From Botryotinia globosa (taxonomy: Eukaryota; Ascomycota; Leotiomycetes; Helotiales; Sclerotiniaceae): a stretch of DNA of 64,000 nucleotides. The notes beneath the pieces were generated by a model. That model had not been told where the DNA came from, did not search any database, and was given only the letters and a program-made list of their open reading frames with translations. The translations under genes were made by a program, and so were the position numbers. The stretch covers positions 2,108,001-2,172,000 of the forward strand of contig RCSZ01000006.1 of NCBI GenBank assembly GCA_014898425.1, given 5' to 3'. Shown here in pieces: positions 1 through 11,365 of the stretch (its first letter is position 1; each line of letters starts with the position of its first letter).

Positions 1-525
1 TTTCTGAGAAGTTGGGATTTTTAACTTCTTACTTCTAAAGAGATCATCCAACTATTCAGTAGGTTCATGTTCATGAAGGGTTCATGCTAGAAATGAACAT
101 TCACATGAAAATAAGCTCTTCTCGTTTAATTGTTTCCCCGAGCCCCGACCATCCACACGTGATCTCTCTCTCCACATTCGCTACATCATTGTCAATCCAT
201 GTTTACACTAATGTTTCGGCCAGAACAACTACCTAACCTAATTGATAATTGCTTCCTCGAGAGATTTTAGGGAGTACTTGTACCTTCCCTTGAGGACTCG
301 AAATTTCAATCTCAATTTTCAACTTTTCTTTCTCTCTCACAAATCTGAGCCCCATCTCTTTCAAACCAAAGTTCTTGAAACTTGGGCGGGAAGGTACTGT
401 CGGGCATTCGAGCTTGGCCAGAAAGTTGGCATTGACCCCCGAAGGACTTGCTCGTTGGCACACAACTCGACACTGTGACTGACGCAGCAGAAAATTGAGC
501 TGGGGATAACAGAAAAACGCCGACA
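1..525. other. Upstream region of the OSH1-like gene
   Basis: No convincing gene is seen. Short ORFs on both strands have no recognisable composition. The stretch is probably promoter and 5' leader of the gene starting at 526, with pyrimidine-rich tracts around 300-350. Confidence 0.5.
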
Positions 526-3500
526 ATGACGGATCCCGTTGATTCAAAGTAAGTAGGAATTATGAAATTTGATCATGCCGCGGGAAGCGCTACCCCCTCT
601 TTCTAGGTCTCGAACGATTTCGAGCGTTATTGTGAACAGTGGCAACCTGCTAATACTTATATTCTTAGTCACAAACGGAGTAAATCATCTGCTTTATCCC
701 TTCTGCGCAGCAGGAGAGAGGGAAAGGATGACGAGAATGTAGAATATCAACCCCCGATGTCTCCCGCGACCACGGCACACTCTCCGACGCTTCCAGCTGC
801 ACCATTTCAGCCCACTCTCGGACATTCTTCGAAAAAGTCGACCAGTGCGACAGGACTCATGAGATCAGCTTCTAATGTCCATCCGCGGAGCGCGGCTACT
901 CTGTCTCCCGACAAGACGATGTCCATCGAGCAGACTGTTCGAAAGTTCAAGATATTTGAGGCATTAAAGAACGGGGATACAGCAGCGATATCGAAGGCAA
1001 TCCGTGAGTCTGACGGCAGTCGAATGAGCATCTCTAGTTTCGCAACCGTTTCAACCAATTTCGAAGACACCACCATCCTGCACTTAGCTATCCAATGTGC
1101 TGAACAACAAGTAATCGAGTATGTGTTATCTGATGGAGCGGGAACAATCGATGTCAATGCGAAGGATCGTGATGGGAACACAGCCCTTCACCTTGCTGCA
1201 AGCTTAGGTCGTGGCCCTATTGTACGCTTGCTTCTTGGGCAGCCCGGTATCAACGATTCTTTACCAAATTATGCGGGTCGCCTACCTCTTGACCTTGCTC
1301 GAACACCCGATATTTTCCAGCAACTACAGCTCTCTCGTTCAATGTTTGTGGATGGTAAAATAAAGCAAATACATGAACTGGTTGCGTACGGAGACTACAA
1401 GACATTGGGCGAAATCTTGGAGGAACCTCGAGTCAAAACAGTCTTGGATATCAATGGTGGAGAATTCACTTCTGACCCAATCACGGTACAAGCTGGTGGC
1501 ACTTTACTGCATGAGGCTTCCAGAAAAAAGAACATTGAGCTCATACAAGTGTTGCTGTTACATGGTGCTGATCCGTTCCGTCGCGACCGAAGAGGAAAAT
1601 TGCCGCAAGATTACACAAAAGACGATGCAACCAAAGCTATGTTAAAGAAGTCTCCCGCTGCAGTTGCCGCTCAACGAGGAATTCAGGAGAAAGCTGTTCT
1701 CGGAAATGTATCTCAACAAGGAGCAGTCAATGCCAACCCGTCAGATGCACTAGCTGGAAAGGAGGGTCGAGAAATGCAAGGTTATCTAAAAAAGTGGACA
1801 AATTATCGCAAAGGTTATCAATTACGTTGGTTTACCTTAGAAGATGGAATTCTAAGTTATTCCAAACACCAGGACGATGCGGGGTCTGCTTGTCGAGGTG
1901 CAATTAATATGCGCATTGCGAAACTCAACATGGATCCTACAGAGAAGACCAAGTTCGAAATCATTGGAAAATCATCCGTCAAATATCACCTTAAAGCTAA
2001 CCATGAAGTTGAAGCTAAAAGATGGTTTTGGGCGCTGAACAATTCTATACAATGGACTAAAGATCAGGCCAAGGAAGAGGAAAAACAAGAGGCCAAGAGA
2101 CTAGAACTGTTACAGCAAGCGAAAGATCAATCTGGCAGCGGATCCAAGGAAACCTTTGACAGCAACGGTCTCAGCGAGCCATCTCTTGTCTATACGGACT
2201 CACGCCGTGAGAGCATTCAAGGTAGCAGACTTCTACCACAGACCAGCCTCAGCAAAATTGCAAGTCCACGAGTCGCATTTACCAGCATTGCCGGTAGTGT
2301 TGGCGATGAAGAAGAAACTAATTATGGATCATACAACCCAAGCTTCATCGGCGATGGCAGTAGAATACCGAGTCACATTGGAACAGGACCTGTTGATGGA
2401 GATGAGGATGATGAATATGGAGATGGTTCTAGTGAGCACGAGATGCCGGCAAGTAAGGATGCTTTTGAAATCACGGCTCAATCTGCTCGACTGCAACTCG
2501 AACTCATGGGACAAGTCAATGCAGCTTTACAAGTAGAGCAATCCAGAAATCCAAATCTCGTCATCTCTGACCCAGTTGCGAACCAAGCAACTGCGACATA
2601 TGATTCGGCCATTCGTAATCTCAAGGGTCTTGTTGGCGATCTTTTGAAAATTTCCAAAGATAGAGATGCATATTGGCAACAACGTCTTGATCGGGAAGAG
2701 CATATGCGAAGGATGTGGGAAGAAAGTATGGCTCAAGTCGCTCGTGAACAGGATGAATTAATGGCTCGTATGGGCGAATCGGAGGAAAAGAGAAAGATGA
2801 CAAAACGAGCACTTCGGGAAGTCACTCGATCAGCATCTAGGCCAGCTAGCAGAGGTGAATTAGCAGCAAGAGCTGAGATAGATGAGGCTCTTGATGATGT
2901 TTCTCTCAATGATGACGGGACCGCTCCCTTAAGACATGTAGCGACTAGCAAAAGCTCATTACGGCAGAAATCAATGGCTGAAGGTATCCCTGATATGTCT
3001 GATTCGGACTCCGACGAAGATGACGAATTCTTCGACGCCGTTGATGCCGGCCAGGTCGAAGTAGTCAAAGCTCTACCGCTTTCGAGCCCTGCTGTAGGTG
3101 AAACTGATAAGGTAGAGGAGGGCGAGCTTGTAAAAGCTGGGGGCGTAGACATCAGTTCTGCTTTCAAGGGATACGAAAATGGCGTAAGAACTCGTCTAAA
3201 GATGGATGCTGATGATCGTCCAAAGATTTCTCTATGGGTATGTATTTGAGCTCGTTTTATTCCGACATCACTAATAATTTTCAAGGGTATTCTTAAATCT
3301 ATGATTGGCAAGGACATGACTAAAATGACACTTCCTGTGTCTTTCAACGAACCGACGTCATTACTGTATCGATGTGGTGAAGATATGGAATATGCAGATC
3401 TTTTAGACATTGCAGCAGATCGAGCAGACTCAATAGAGCGCATGGTATATGTTGCAGCTTTCGCCTCAAGTGAGTATGCATCGACCATTGACAGAGTTGC

Positions 3501-4476
3501 AAAACCTTTCAATCCCCTTCTTGGCGAAACTTTCGAATATGTCCGTCCTGATAAGAATTATCGCTTCTTCATCGAGCAAGTCAGTCATCATCCACCAGTT
3601 GGTGCTGCTTGGGCCGAGTCTCCTAAATGGACCTATTATGGAGAATCAGCTGTGAAGTCTAAGTTTTATGGAAAGTCTTTCGATATTAATCCTCTCGGCA
3701 CTTGGTTCCTCAAACTTCGTCCTACATCTGGGGGACCAGAAGAGTTGTATACCTGGAAGAAAGTCACATCTTCCGTCGTTGGAATTATAACCGGTAACCC
3801 TGTGGTCGACAATTATGGGCCAATGGAAATCAAGAACTGGACAACAGGTGAAGTTTGCAACGTCGAATTTAAGGCTCGAGGTTGGAAGGCTTCTAGTGCT
3901 TATCATATCACTGGTAGAGTCAATGATGCGAACGGACAAACTCGTTTCAGTCTTGGTGGTCGCTGGAACAGTAAAATTTATGCTCGTTTCACACCTGGTT
4001 ATGAGGCAACTGTCGAGGAACCTAAATCCGGTTCTTCTCACCGCCAAGGCAGCGTCAATGATCCAAGTCAAGCATTTTTGGTCTGGGAAGCTAATCCACG
4101 CCCAGCTGGTATCCCATTCAATCTGACTCCTTTCGTTCTCACATTCAATGACATCAATGACAACCTCCGCCCTTGGTTGCCACCAACGGATTCTCGATTG
4201 AGACCTGATCAGCGTGCTATGGAAGATGGCGAGTACGATTTAGCTGCTACTGAGAAGAATCGCCTTGAAGAGAAACAACGTGCTAGACGACGTGAGCGTG
4301 AACAGCTCGGTGAAGCTTTCGTTCCTCAATGGTTCGAGAAATCGAAATGTCCAATAACTGGAGAGGAATACTGGGCTTTCACCGATAAATATTGGAACGA
4401 ACGAGAGAAGGCTGCTACCGGAGAAGCATGGACAGGTGTTGAAGATATTTTTAATGATGTAAAGGAAGAGGAGTGA
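526..4476 (+). CDS. OSH1: Oxysterol-binding protein homologue, Osh1/Swh1 type
   Basis: Predicted lipid-transfer protein moving sterol/PI4P at ER contact sites. The model has three exons: 526-549, 607-3237 and 3286-4476 (1281 aa). Both introns have good signals (GTAAGT..CTAG and GTATGT..CAAG). Domains by sight: ankyrin repeats around residues 165-335 ([22 protein letters not shown] motifs), a PH domain around 400-490 beginning MQGYLKKW, an acidic tract followed by the FFAT motif EFFDAVDA near 813 (VAP/Scs2 binding), and the C-terminal ORD from about 886 with the family fingerprint EQVSHHPP near 982. Order and length match yeast Osh1/Osh2. The first exon is the least certain part: a branch-point-like TGCTAATAC followed by TTCTTAG at 668 could be an alternative acceptor, but it breaks the frame, so I kept 606/607. 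Confidence 0.94.
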
Positions 4477-4758
4477 TCATGATTAGATGAAGAGATAGGG
4501 AACGGTGTAGGATATCTGAATGTAAAGTATAAATCTTCTTTCATAGCTTTTGCTTTTGGCGGGCCAAACTTTTGGCGATAAGCTGGGCGGTTTACCATGA
4601 GATGCAACGATACACAAGAGAACACGTACATAAATACCTAGTAGTTAGCAGGCTATCAGCCAGTCAGTTAGTCATACATAATACATATCATTCAAATCAG
4701 GTCAAGAAGTCTTGGCACGTGTGAACATGGTGTAAGAGCGGAGAAATAATTTGATTTA

Positions 4759-6374
4759 TTAAGCCTGCAGCTCGCAGGATTCGATCTAGAGTTTGTTGTT
4801 AGCTTTCCATTGTTTGGATTGAACTGGGGAATTGATATGCACTTACCAAACAAGTCCAGATATTGCGCCCTCCGGCAGCTTTATGAAGAGCCTGATTTTC
4901 AACACGTTAGCTTGATTTCTCGAAAAGGTAGCTTTAATGTCCGTCTAGATCAGGATAGTTGTGTGGCATTGTACTTACCCGAAGCCAAAGGAGAGACGAA
5001 AAGCACGACAGCAGAGGAAACAAGCTAAATCGGAGGTTAGCGTTGATCAGTATATCTTCCCCATTGTTCACGTAGAGCGAGATTATCGAAGAGCGTTGTA
5101 CTGACCAGATGGACCAGGAGTGGCGCAAAGTCTAACGACAGCTTAAGAAACCTATACGTGAGGTTAGATTTGAGATCCAAGTCCGCGGTCTACTACTTGA
5201 TCAAACTGGCCACTGGAGGATATCGTACTAACCAGAAGGAACGACAAAACGGCGGCAGCTGCGACAGTCTAAACTACTTGTGTTAGTGGCTAGCCTTTCT
5301 CTTTCTACGCCTGTTGATTGTTCGAACGGATTGAGGTAGTTTGGGGGTATCAAACTGACCCAAGGTAAACAGAGTGGGGCAGGGCGCCACGGAGATCTAA
5401 ACTTTTTAGATTGGAGGTTAGCGCTGCTCTGTATACGTGGTCCATTGTTCAAATCTATTAGGGATCTTGGGGTCTAGAGTACTTACGCGAAGACCGCAGA
5501 GCACCGGAGAAGGCGACGGCAGCTTAAACGCGCTATGTGGAAAATCAGTATCGAGCGCTGTATATCTGTTGATTGTCCAGATAGAGGTGGTGGTTTAATA
5601 CGTACTTGGCGAGGGATGGAACAGCTCATATACCGTTTGGTATAATCCCCGTTGGGGTCGTCTTCGTCTTCGTCTTCGTCGTCGTCGTCCCGGCGGCGTT
5701 TCTTGATTGCTGGACAATTGTTTAGTCTTATTGTTCCATATTACCTCACACATTCAACCGAGGTTGTGGTTCGACGACTTACTTGGCTCGTCGTCTGGGA
5801 GAGAGAAAGGCAATTCCTCCTCCTCCTCGGTGGGATCCGAGGCTCCTGCGGTGCCGTAAATCGGACAGCCCTCTCTCCAAAGAAAGCTGTCGCCCTTGGC
5901 CCGAAAGCCCATATTTCTTGCCGCATCTCGCCAATCAAAGCGTCGGCCCATCCTATATCATGCGCATTAGCTTTTACTTGTCAATCTCTGATTGATTTTT
6001 TTGTTGAATACGTACTCTTGCTCCTTTTGGGAGCGCGCAGCCTTGACCATTGCTTTTTTCTTAGCAGGATTGGCGTCACGCCACTCCTTGCTCCTCTTGA
6101 CGCTCTTCTCTGCACGGCAGAGGGCCTGGTTGAAATTTTCCCGCATGGTTCCGATAAACCACGGAATGCCTTTGGCTTCGTACTCTAATGTGCGATTGGA
6201 TATGTTACGGGGCTCGCAACTGGCGACAACTGTGGCGGCAGCGGCAGCAATAGTGGTGGTAGCGTTGGTGGTGGTTGTGCTGCTGCTGCTCGCGGCGGCG
6301 GCGGCGGCGGCGGCAAGGTGAGTAGACGCCTTTTCGCCCTTGGCAGGGGCTTTTACAACCTTCTTTGGTGGCAT
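4759..6374 (-). CDS. Unrecognised multi-exon gene with a repeated mini-exon 3' half
   Basis: Exons 1-3 are well supported and phase-consistent: 6374-6016, 5952-5783 and 5709-5606, joined by introns with GTACGT/GTAAGT donors. The protein starts MPPKKVVKAPAKGEK, has an Ala/Ser/Thr low-complexity stretch, a basic helix rich in Lys/Arg, a conserved-looking part with FDWRDAARNMGF and SFLWREGCP, then a basic patch followed by an acidic Asp/Glu run. I recognise no domain. Downstream lie six more short exon-intron units. Using TAG acceptors, translation stops at 5524-5526 (about 213 aa) and the remaining exons would be untranslated. Using inner acceptors (5522, 5401, 5268, 5141, 5024, 4878, 4785) the frame stays open to a stop at 4759-4761. 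Which is right cannot be decided by eye. Confidence 0.6.
4841..5605 (-). repeat. Divergent tandem array of ~127-bp exon-intron units
   Basis: Minus-strand splice donors fall at 5605, 5486, 5359, 5232, 5105, 4978 and 4846, so the spacings are 119, 127, 127, 127, 127 and 132. Each unit has a short exon (36-46 nt, often with CTGCCG or CTGTCG after an AAG/TAG), a donor (GTAAGT, GTCAGT or GTTAGT), and a branch point (CTAAC in most). In plus-strand register three units carry GAGGTTAG at the same offset, and two share ATTGTTCA at the same offset. Identity between units is otherwise low, but they stay in register without indels. Confidence 0.85.
6290..6316. repeat. GCG/GCC-type trinucleotide run inside exon 1
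   Basis: A GC-rich trinucleotide run encodes the poly-alanine stretch in exon 1 of the minus-strand gene. It is likely length-polymorphic. Confidence 0.7.
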
Positions 6375-7809
6375 GGTGGCTTTGATGGTGATTGTGTCTT
6401 TCTTTGGTTGTAGAATACTCGTTTGATAGTATTGATTGCAGAAAATATTTCTGCTGTTGATCCGCTTGACAAGGAGAAACGAAGAGCAGAGAAGGCACAA
6501 ATTTGGACGAAATATTACTAGCCTACATGTGGGCAAACAAGGCTGCATTTCCGTCTATCCAAAAAGCGGCTATTTCTTGTGGTAGAAAGATACTTGACAG
6601 TGAAGGCTCAAGATCAAGAAGTGAATACTTGAAAATCAAAATTCTTAACCCTTGAAATTTATTTCCATCTATTGTGTGATGGTCAAGGCCTAATGAGTAA
6701 TCTTTGACAATAATACACCTAGCATCAGTCCATTGTTTAGATGCCGGCCTCATTCAATACTTGTGGGTATGGGACGATTGAGACTGAGCATACGCTGGCT
6801 TTTATTCTCTGTCAATCATATACCTGTCGCACCTCACCAACAGGTACTTGAAAACAAAAACAAAAGGTTTGTCTACCTCTACGCTCACATATATTCACCT
6901 ATCCTGGCCATCAAGTCTTTAGGTACCTGAGCTCTATAACCTCGAATTCGAAACTGGTGAGGTAGAGGAGTTACGTTCTAGCATCAAGGTCCTTCGCAGG
7001 CTGCTCAGTGCACCTATATCATTTACATCTCGGTCTATTCACAGAAAGTTTTTGTTGTTTTCTGGTCGGAGGGCCGATTATCAGGACGAAAACTGCGGCG
7101 TTCCAGTATTTTATTTAAACGGCATTAAAGGATCTGAAGGGCGGCACAGGGGACATGCATAATAACAACATGAGAACTAATCCTTCACCTACTACTAGAA
7201 TATTCTCGGAGATTTCGAGGTCACAAAAGAATGCAAGAAGACTGCAAAGAAGGAACAAAGAGGTGGGAGGGGAATCCGAAGGAAGAGGCAGCGGACTGTT
7301 CAATTTTACAGCGGTGTCAAAAGCGCAGTTAGTAGAATGATGAAGATCCTTGAAGAGGATATAAAGAATGGCGATGTTAAAAGAATCATGACTTTTACAA
7401 TTCGAGTGGCACTGGAAGTAAGTCATCAATGATGGGTAAGTGGCGGTCTGGTGGCAGCATTTTTGGGGGAGGGTGCAGTTGTAATGAAATAGCGGCGGAT
7501 GGAATAATGAAGAAGATCGGAGTATAATAAGATAGCATTGTTCAATATTTTGATGAGCACAAAATTAGGAGAGTGTGATTATGTATTATGAACATACATC
7601 CATTGAAAGTTTGTGCTATGGACATGATATCTTCATGGATAGGAGCTGAGTTGATGGGCGTCAAAAGCGCTATGATAGGGCTTGACTCTTTTCCTCCATT
7701 TTCATCGATCAGCATAAGTATGAGATTGAAACTTTGAGCATTTTCCTGCTCTTGAGTCCATCATTAACATAATGTATACATTCTTTGAAGATGTCATAGT
7801 ATACATGGC
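6375..7809. other. Intergenic region
   Basis: Only short ORFs without convincing composition or splice context. It holds the promoter side of the mini-exon gene and the 3' side of ATP12. I see no element in it. Confidence 0.5.
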
Positions 7810-9003
7810 CTAATTTCTTGCCCCGGATACAAGTAAGACTACACTTCCCAATTGCCTCCTGATATCTTCCCTCTCAACATCATGTGTATCTTCAACAGCT
7901 CCCCACATACCGGTCTGCCAGTCTACCTCTAAGCTTGCAGCTTTGGCCGCTTCCTCTACACCAAATTTCTTCTCGGCAGCTTCATCCCGTAAATGCGCTA
8001 ACTCAGCACTCCATTCAACTACTAATCGTGCGGCTCCGAGTAAACTCTTTCCAGCCAGCACACCTCTCTCCAATCCTGCAAGCTCGAATGGAGGTAATCC
8101 AGACACCCATCCTCTTATTATATCCTTGGTCATTTGGGGTTGACTCTTGGGTACAATACTATCCGCGTCTAAAACTGGAATAAGTTCTACCCCAGGCCAT
8201 ACCTTCTCAGACAAGAATTGAATAATAGGCTCCGCAGACTTCCTTTGAATGCTTCGCAGACTCTCTACTCTATCAACATGCGTTTCATATCCTGGTGGAT
8301 CTTCAGGTGCTTCAGGCGCCCAACACAAAAGTGAATCGGTATCGAGATATCGCATTACGGTTGTGACAATATGAGTCCTGATTAAGTCTCCCCCCTCCTT
8401 TTCTTCATCTATGATATCGAGAGCGCGGTTCACGAGCGAAGTCATCGGTATAAGATGAGTTTTTAAAGCTTGTTGTGCAGACACAAGGAGATCCCATTCA
8501 AGGGCGATGGCAGATGCCAAATGTGGTTTATGATGTGGTATTGTGAGGATATCTTTGGAAGGTCTTCGGAGAGCTCGTTTGTCAAGGAATATCTGTAAAC
8601 CCTCTGCATTCTCAACACTGATTAGCGGATTTGTTATTTAAAATGAAATAGGGAATTGACAAATGTTACCTTCCGTATCCTGCACATTAACATCCTTCCA
8701 GAACCTCTTGAGTTTCGCAGTTCCACGGCCTTTCCCATTAGCTACATCTCTCATATCTTGGCCCTTCTTGAGTAGCTCTGCTTGCTTCCTCTTCCTTGCA
8801 ACTCGAATACCGACATGCTCGGCACTGGGAGTTGGCGCGGCTGGTGGCGGGCCAGATGCTGTGAATGCCGCAGGCGCAACTGTTGCGGGCGAAGGTGGTG
8901 TTGTGTGGATACATCGTTGGCTCAATGGAGCTAAACTTTGACCACGAGAGATTCGTAGGCCTTTCAAGCCATTCACCACCGGTAGTTGACTAATGCGCTT
9001 CAT
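7810..9003 (-). CDS. ATP12: ATP12, mitochondrial F1-ATPase assembly chaperone
   Basis: Matrix chaperone that binds the F1 alpha subunit during assembly of ATP synthase. Two exons: 9003-8670 and 8603-7810, 375 aa. The intron (8669-8604) has donor GTAACA and acceptor GCAG; the join gives VQDTE-EGLQIFLDKRALR, the typical start of the ATP12 domain. The N-terminus is Arg/Ser/Ala/Pro-rich (MKRISQLP..., CIHTTPPSP), as expected of a mitochondrial presequence. Family landmarks include RFWKDV, the LDKRALRRPSKD segment, ASAIALEWD and PMTSLVNRALD. The length is usual for fungi. Another acceptor seven bases upstream fails on frame. Confidence 0.93.
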
Positions 9004-10663
9004 TTTTACAGAGTGCTCACAGGGAGTAAGGATTGCTTAGAAAATAAGTCGACATCGAGGTTGATGCGGCTATGCGGCCGCTTGCTGCATTTTTGACGCA
9101 TCACGTGGGAATGAGGCCCCAGATCAATATCCTTCACTCTCGACATCTCTGCATCAGAGATCAATCATTACCTCAATCGGGGTTTAGATGATAGTTAGCA
9201 CTTCGGAGTGCCATGACTAGAGCAAGCTCTCTGCATGTCAAGAGGAAAAGCGTATAGGTCGAGATTATATATTGGGTCTTGCGAGGCTTTCAATTGTTTC
9301 TCCCACACATTGGGTCGTGGCTATCATTCACCCCTTCCTCAGACTTGACTAGTTTCGAGTCCATCTACGGGGCAGCTCTTTCCAAACCTCATGAACTTGT
9401 CGCTTCAATGCCGGTCGAAAATGCTCAACGAGTAATCTATCATAGATACTCTTTGCCAGATGCAAGTGCCCTCTCATGAATGTAGCTCGTGCTTGCGACA
9501 ACTTCCCGCCATTGGTTCTGATGCTCTCAATCTCACAATGACTTGCATCCTGGATTTTCTATGATAATTTTTTGCCTATCTACATATATAATGATGTCGA
9601 TAGGCAGCTATTAAAGTCTGTGTAATTCCGACTATGATGCGGAATAGGACTTAGACTTTCGACTATTGAACCTTAAAGTTCATCTTCTCGTGTCCTCCAG
9701 TATGGATGGAAGGCTTTTGTTGCAAGTCTGTTCCAGAGTACAGGGGTATCACCATACTCTTCCTTTACCACTTATCAAATCGAGCTTGTTTCCAGATATT
9801 GTCAACGGTTGCGAGCCTTTATGCTACCCGAAGAATCAGAAATTATACATAACCATTAAGCTAAAACCACAAATCAAATTATTTCTAGCTATATTCCACG
9901 AATCGCATAATAACTCTTCCCCTGCATTTCCAAACTGAAATAAAAATTTAAATATACTTTGAGGTTCGGTCATATTGGACCTATACTTTCCGTTGGGTGA
10001 ACTGAATACTTTAAAGAAACTTTACCATAAGACTAATTACTGCAATACATCTTTTGACTCCCTAATCCTCCAATACCTAAGTATTTTGAGTCCATAGACC
10101 AGTAACAATGTCTTTATTATTTGAATGGGATATGTCATTCCACGATATTTCACACTTTACTATTCCAGTTATCAGCTATTCCGAACCAATTTAATAGACA
10201 TGGAGAGACTCTTCCACTGCTGTTCAACTGTAGCCCTGACCCACAAATCATATTATTCATGATTCTGATGCTTCTAGATTCTTTCCATAAAGAACGAGAT
10301 TTGCTTCGATTGGCGTTCCAAAGCACTTCCTTCTGGGCCTCTCCTTGAGAAATATTTTGGTGGCCGTCATTGTACCTTCCAACTGAAATGGTCAAAGTCT
10401 TGCATCGATCCTTTCCTCTTAATTCTACTTACACACTAGTTTATATTACTTCCCTCCAGCAGTCAAAGTCTTATTTACACAACACACTCACTTAACAGAT
10501 AATACAACGATAACTCACGGCGAATTCGCATACATCATAACTAGACATCAGAATTACTCGACAGAAATACACTGCAGCATTTATATACTAGTTTCAAACT
10601 TAAAGAGGTATTCTCATCCTTTTACTCTGAATATGTGCTTGGCTCATGATACAAGGGTGAATA
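9004..10663. other. Intergenic region
   Basis: No supported gene. Scattered ORFs of 65-90 codons have no recognisable motifs and no plausible intron structure. Between about 9540 and 10100 the DNA is moderately AT-rich. Confidence 0.45.
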
Positions 10664-11365
10664 TTGAGTCGATTATACTGGCAAGAATGCCTAGTCTCTT
10701 TGAAAGGGCTGGTCGTGGAGATGGTGTGTTACAAGAGACTCCAGTTCAGAACTTCTCTTCTAATACACCATTTAGACTTTATTGTCCGCAGTGTCTTCAA
10801 TTCCAACCCACTCGATTTGAACAACCCCCAGGAAGTCAAAGCCACCCAGATAGGAGCTGCAGAGTTCATGGCCAGCACTGTAATTCAACGACGGCAAGGC
10901 TGGATGAGAGCTGCAGAATTCGATCACCCCCCATTCCTTCAAAGAGTACCAGGCTGGAATACTCGAAATTACAATAAGATCGGATTTGAGGCTATACACA
11001 TAAACAGTCCAGACTACTTCCTTGGAGACACAAGATTGGTACCGACATATATTATTCTTCCTCATGACGCAGCGATACCTTCACGCGCAGACTTTTTCAA
11101 GATGACAGAAGTTGTGGTTAAATTTATACCACCTATCAGAGTTCCAGAACGTTCTTCAGAATTAGCAAGCTTGACAGGAAGGTGGTCCGAGACTGATAGA
11201 ATCCTTATTTTTCGGCACGACTTGCATTCGTCGATGTATACTCATGGGTCTTGTGTGAGACATTATAAAGATGGGGAGCCTACGATTGAGGGTCTCTATT
11301 TTTGGGATTGTGCATCAGCTTTCGTGAAAGTTAATCTCAGGAAAACATCGAATTCTGTTGTATAA
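10664..11365 (+). CDS. Hypothetical protein, doubtful gene
   Basis: An uninterrupted 233-codon frame. Composition looks protein-like in its second half (segments such as GFEAIHINSPDYFLGDTR, HDLHSSMYTHGS and GLYFWDCASAFVKV), with many aromatic residues and balanced charge. I recognise no family. The ATG used is the first in frame; another ATG at 10690 in a different frame leaves open a small upstream exon. There is no neighbour that suggests a role. Confidence 0.4.
   Translation: MSRLYWQECLVSLKGLVVEMVCYKRLQFRTSLLIHHLDFIVRSVFNSNPLDLNNPQEVKATQIGAAEFMASTVIQRRQGWMRAAEFDHPPFLQRVPGWNTRNYNKIGFEAIHINSPDYFLGDTRLVPTYIILPHDAAIPSRADFFKMTEVVVKFIPPIRVPERSSELASLTGRWSETDRILIFRHDLHSSMYTHGSCVRHYKDGEPTIEGLYFWDCASAFVKVNLRKTSNSVV

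Noticed and set aside
4810..5600. Plus-strand coding reading of the 127-bp array (Arg/Lys-rich peptides such as KPKERRKARQQRKQAK)
   Set aside because: Two units read well on the plus strand but the others have stops. Plus-strand splice sites are missing, whereas donors and branch points on the minus strand are consistent in every unit.
5652..6188. 178-codon plus-strand ORF opposite the mini-exon gene
   Set aside because: It is the complement of well-phased minus-strand exons, begins with a serine run caused by the trinucleotide repeat, and has no independent support.
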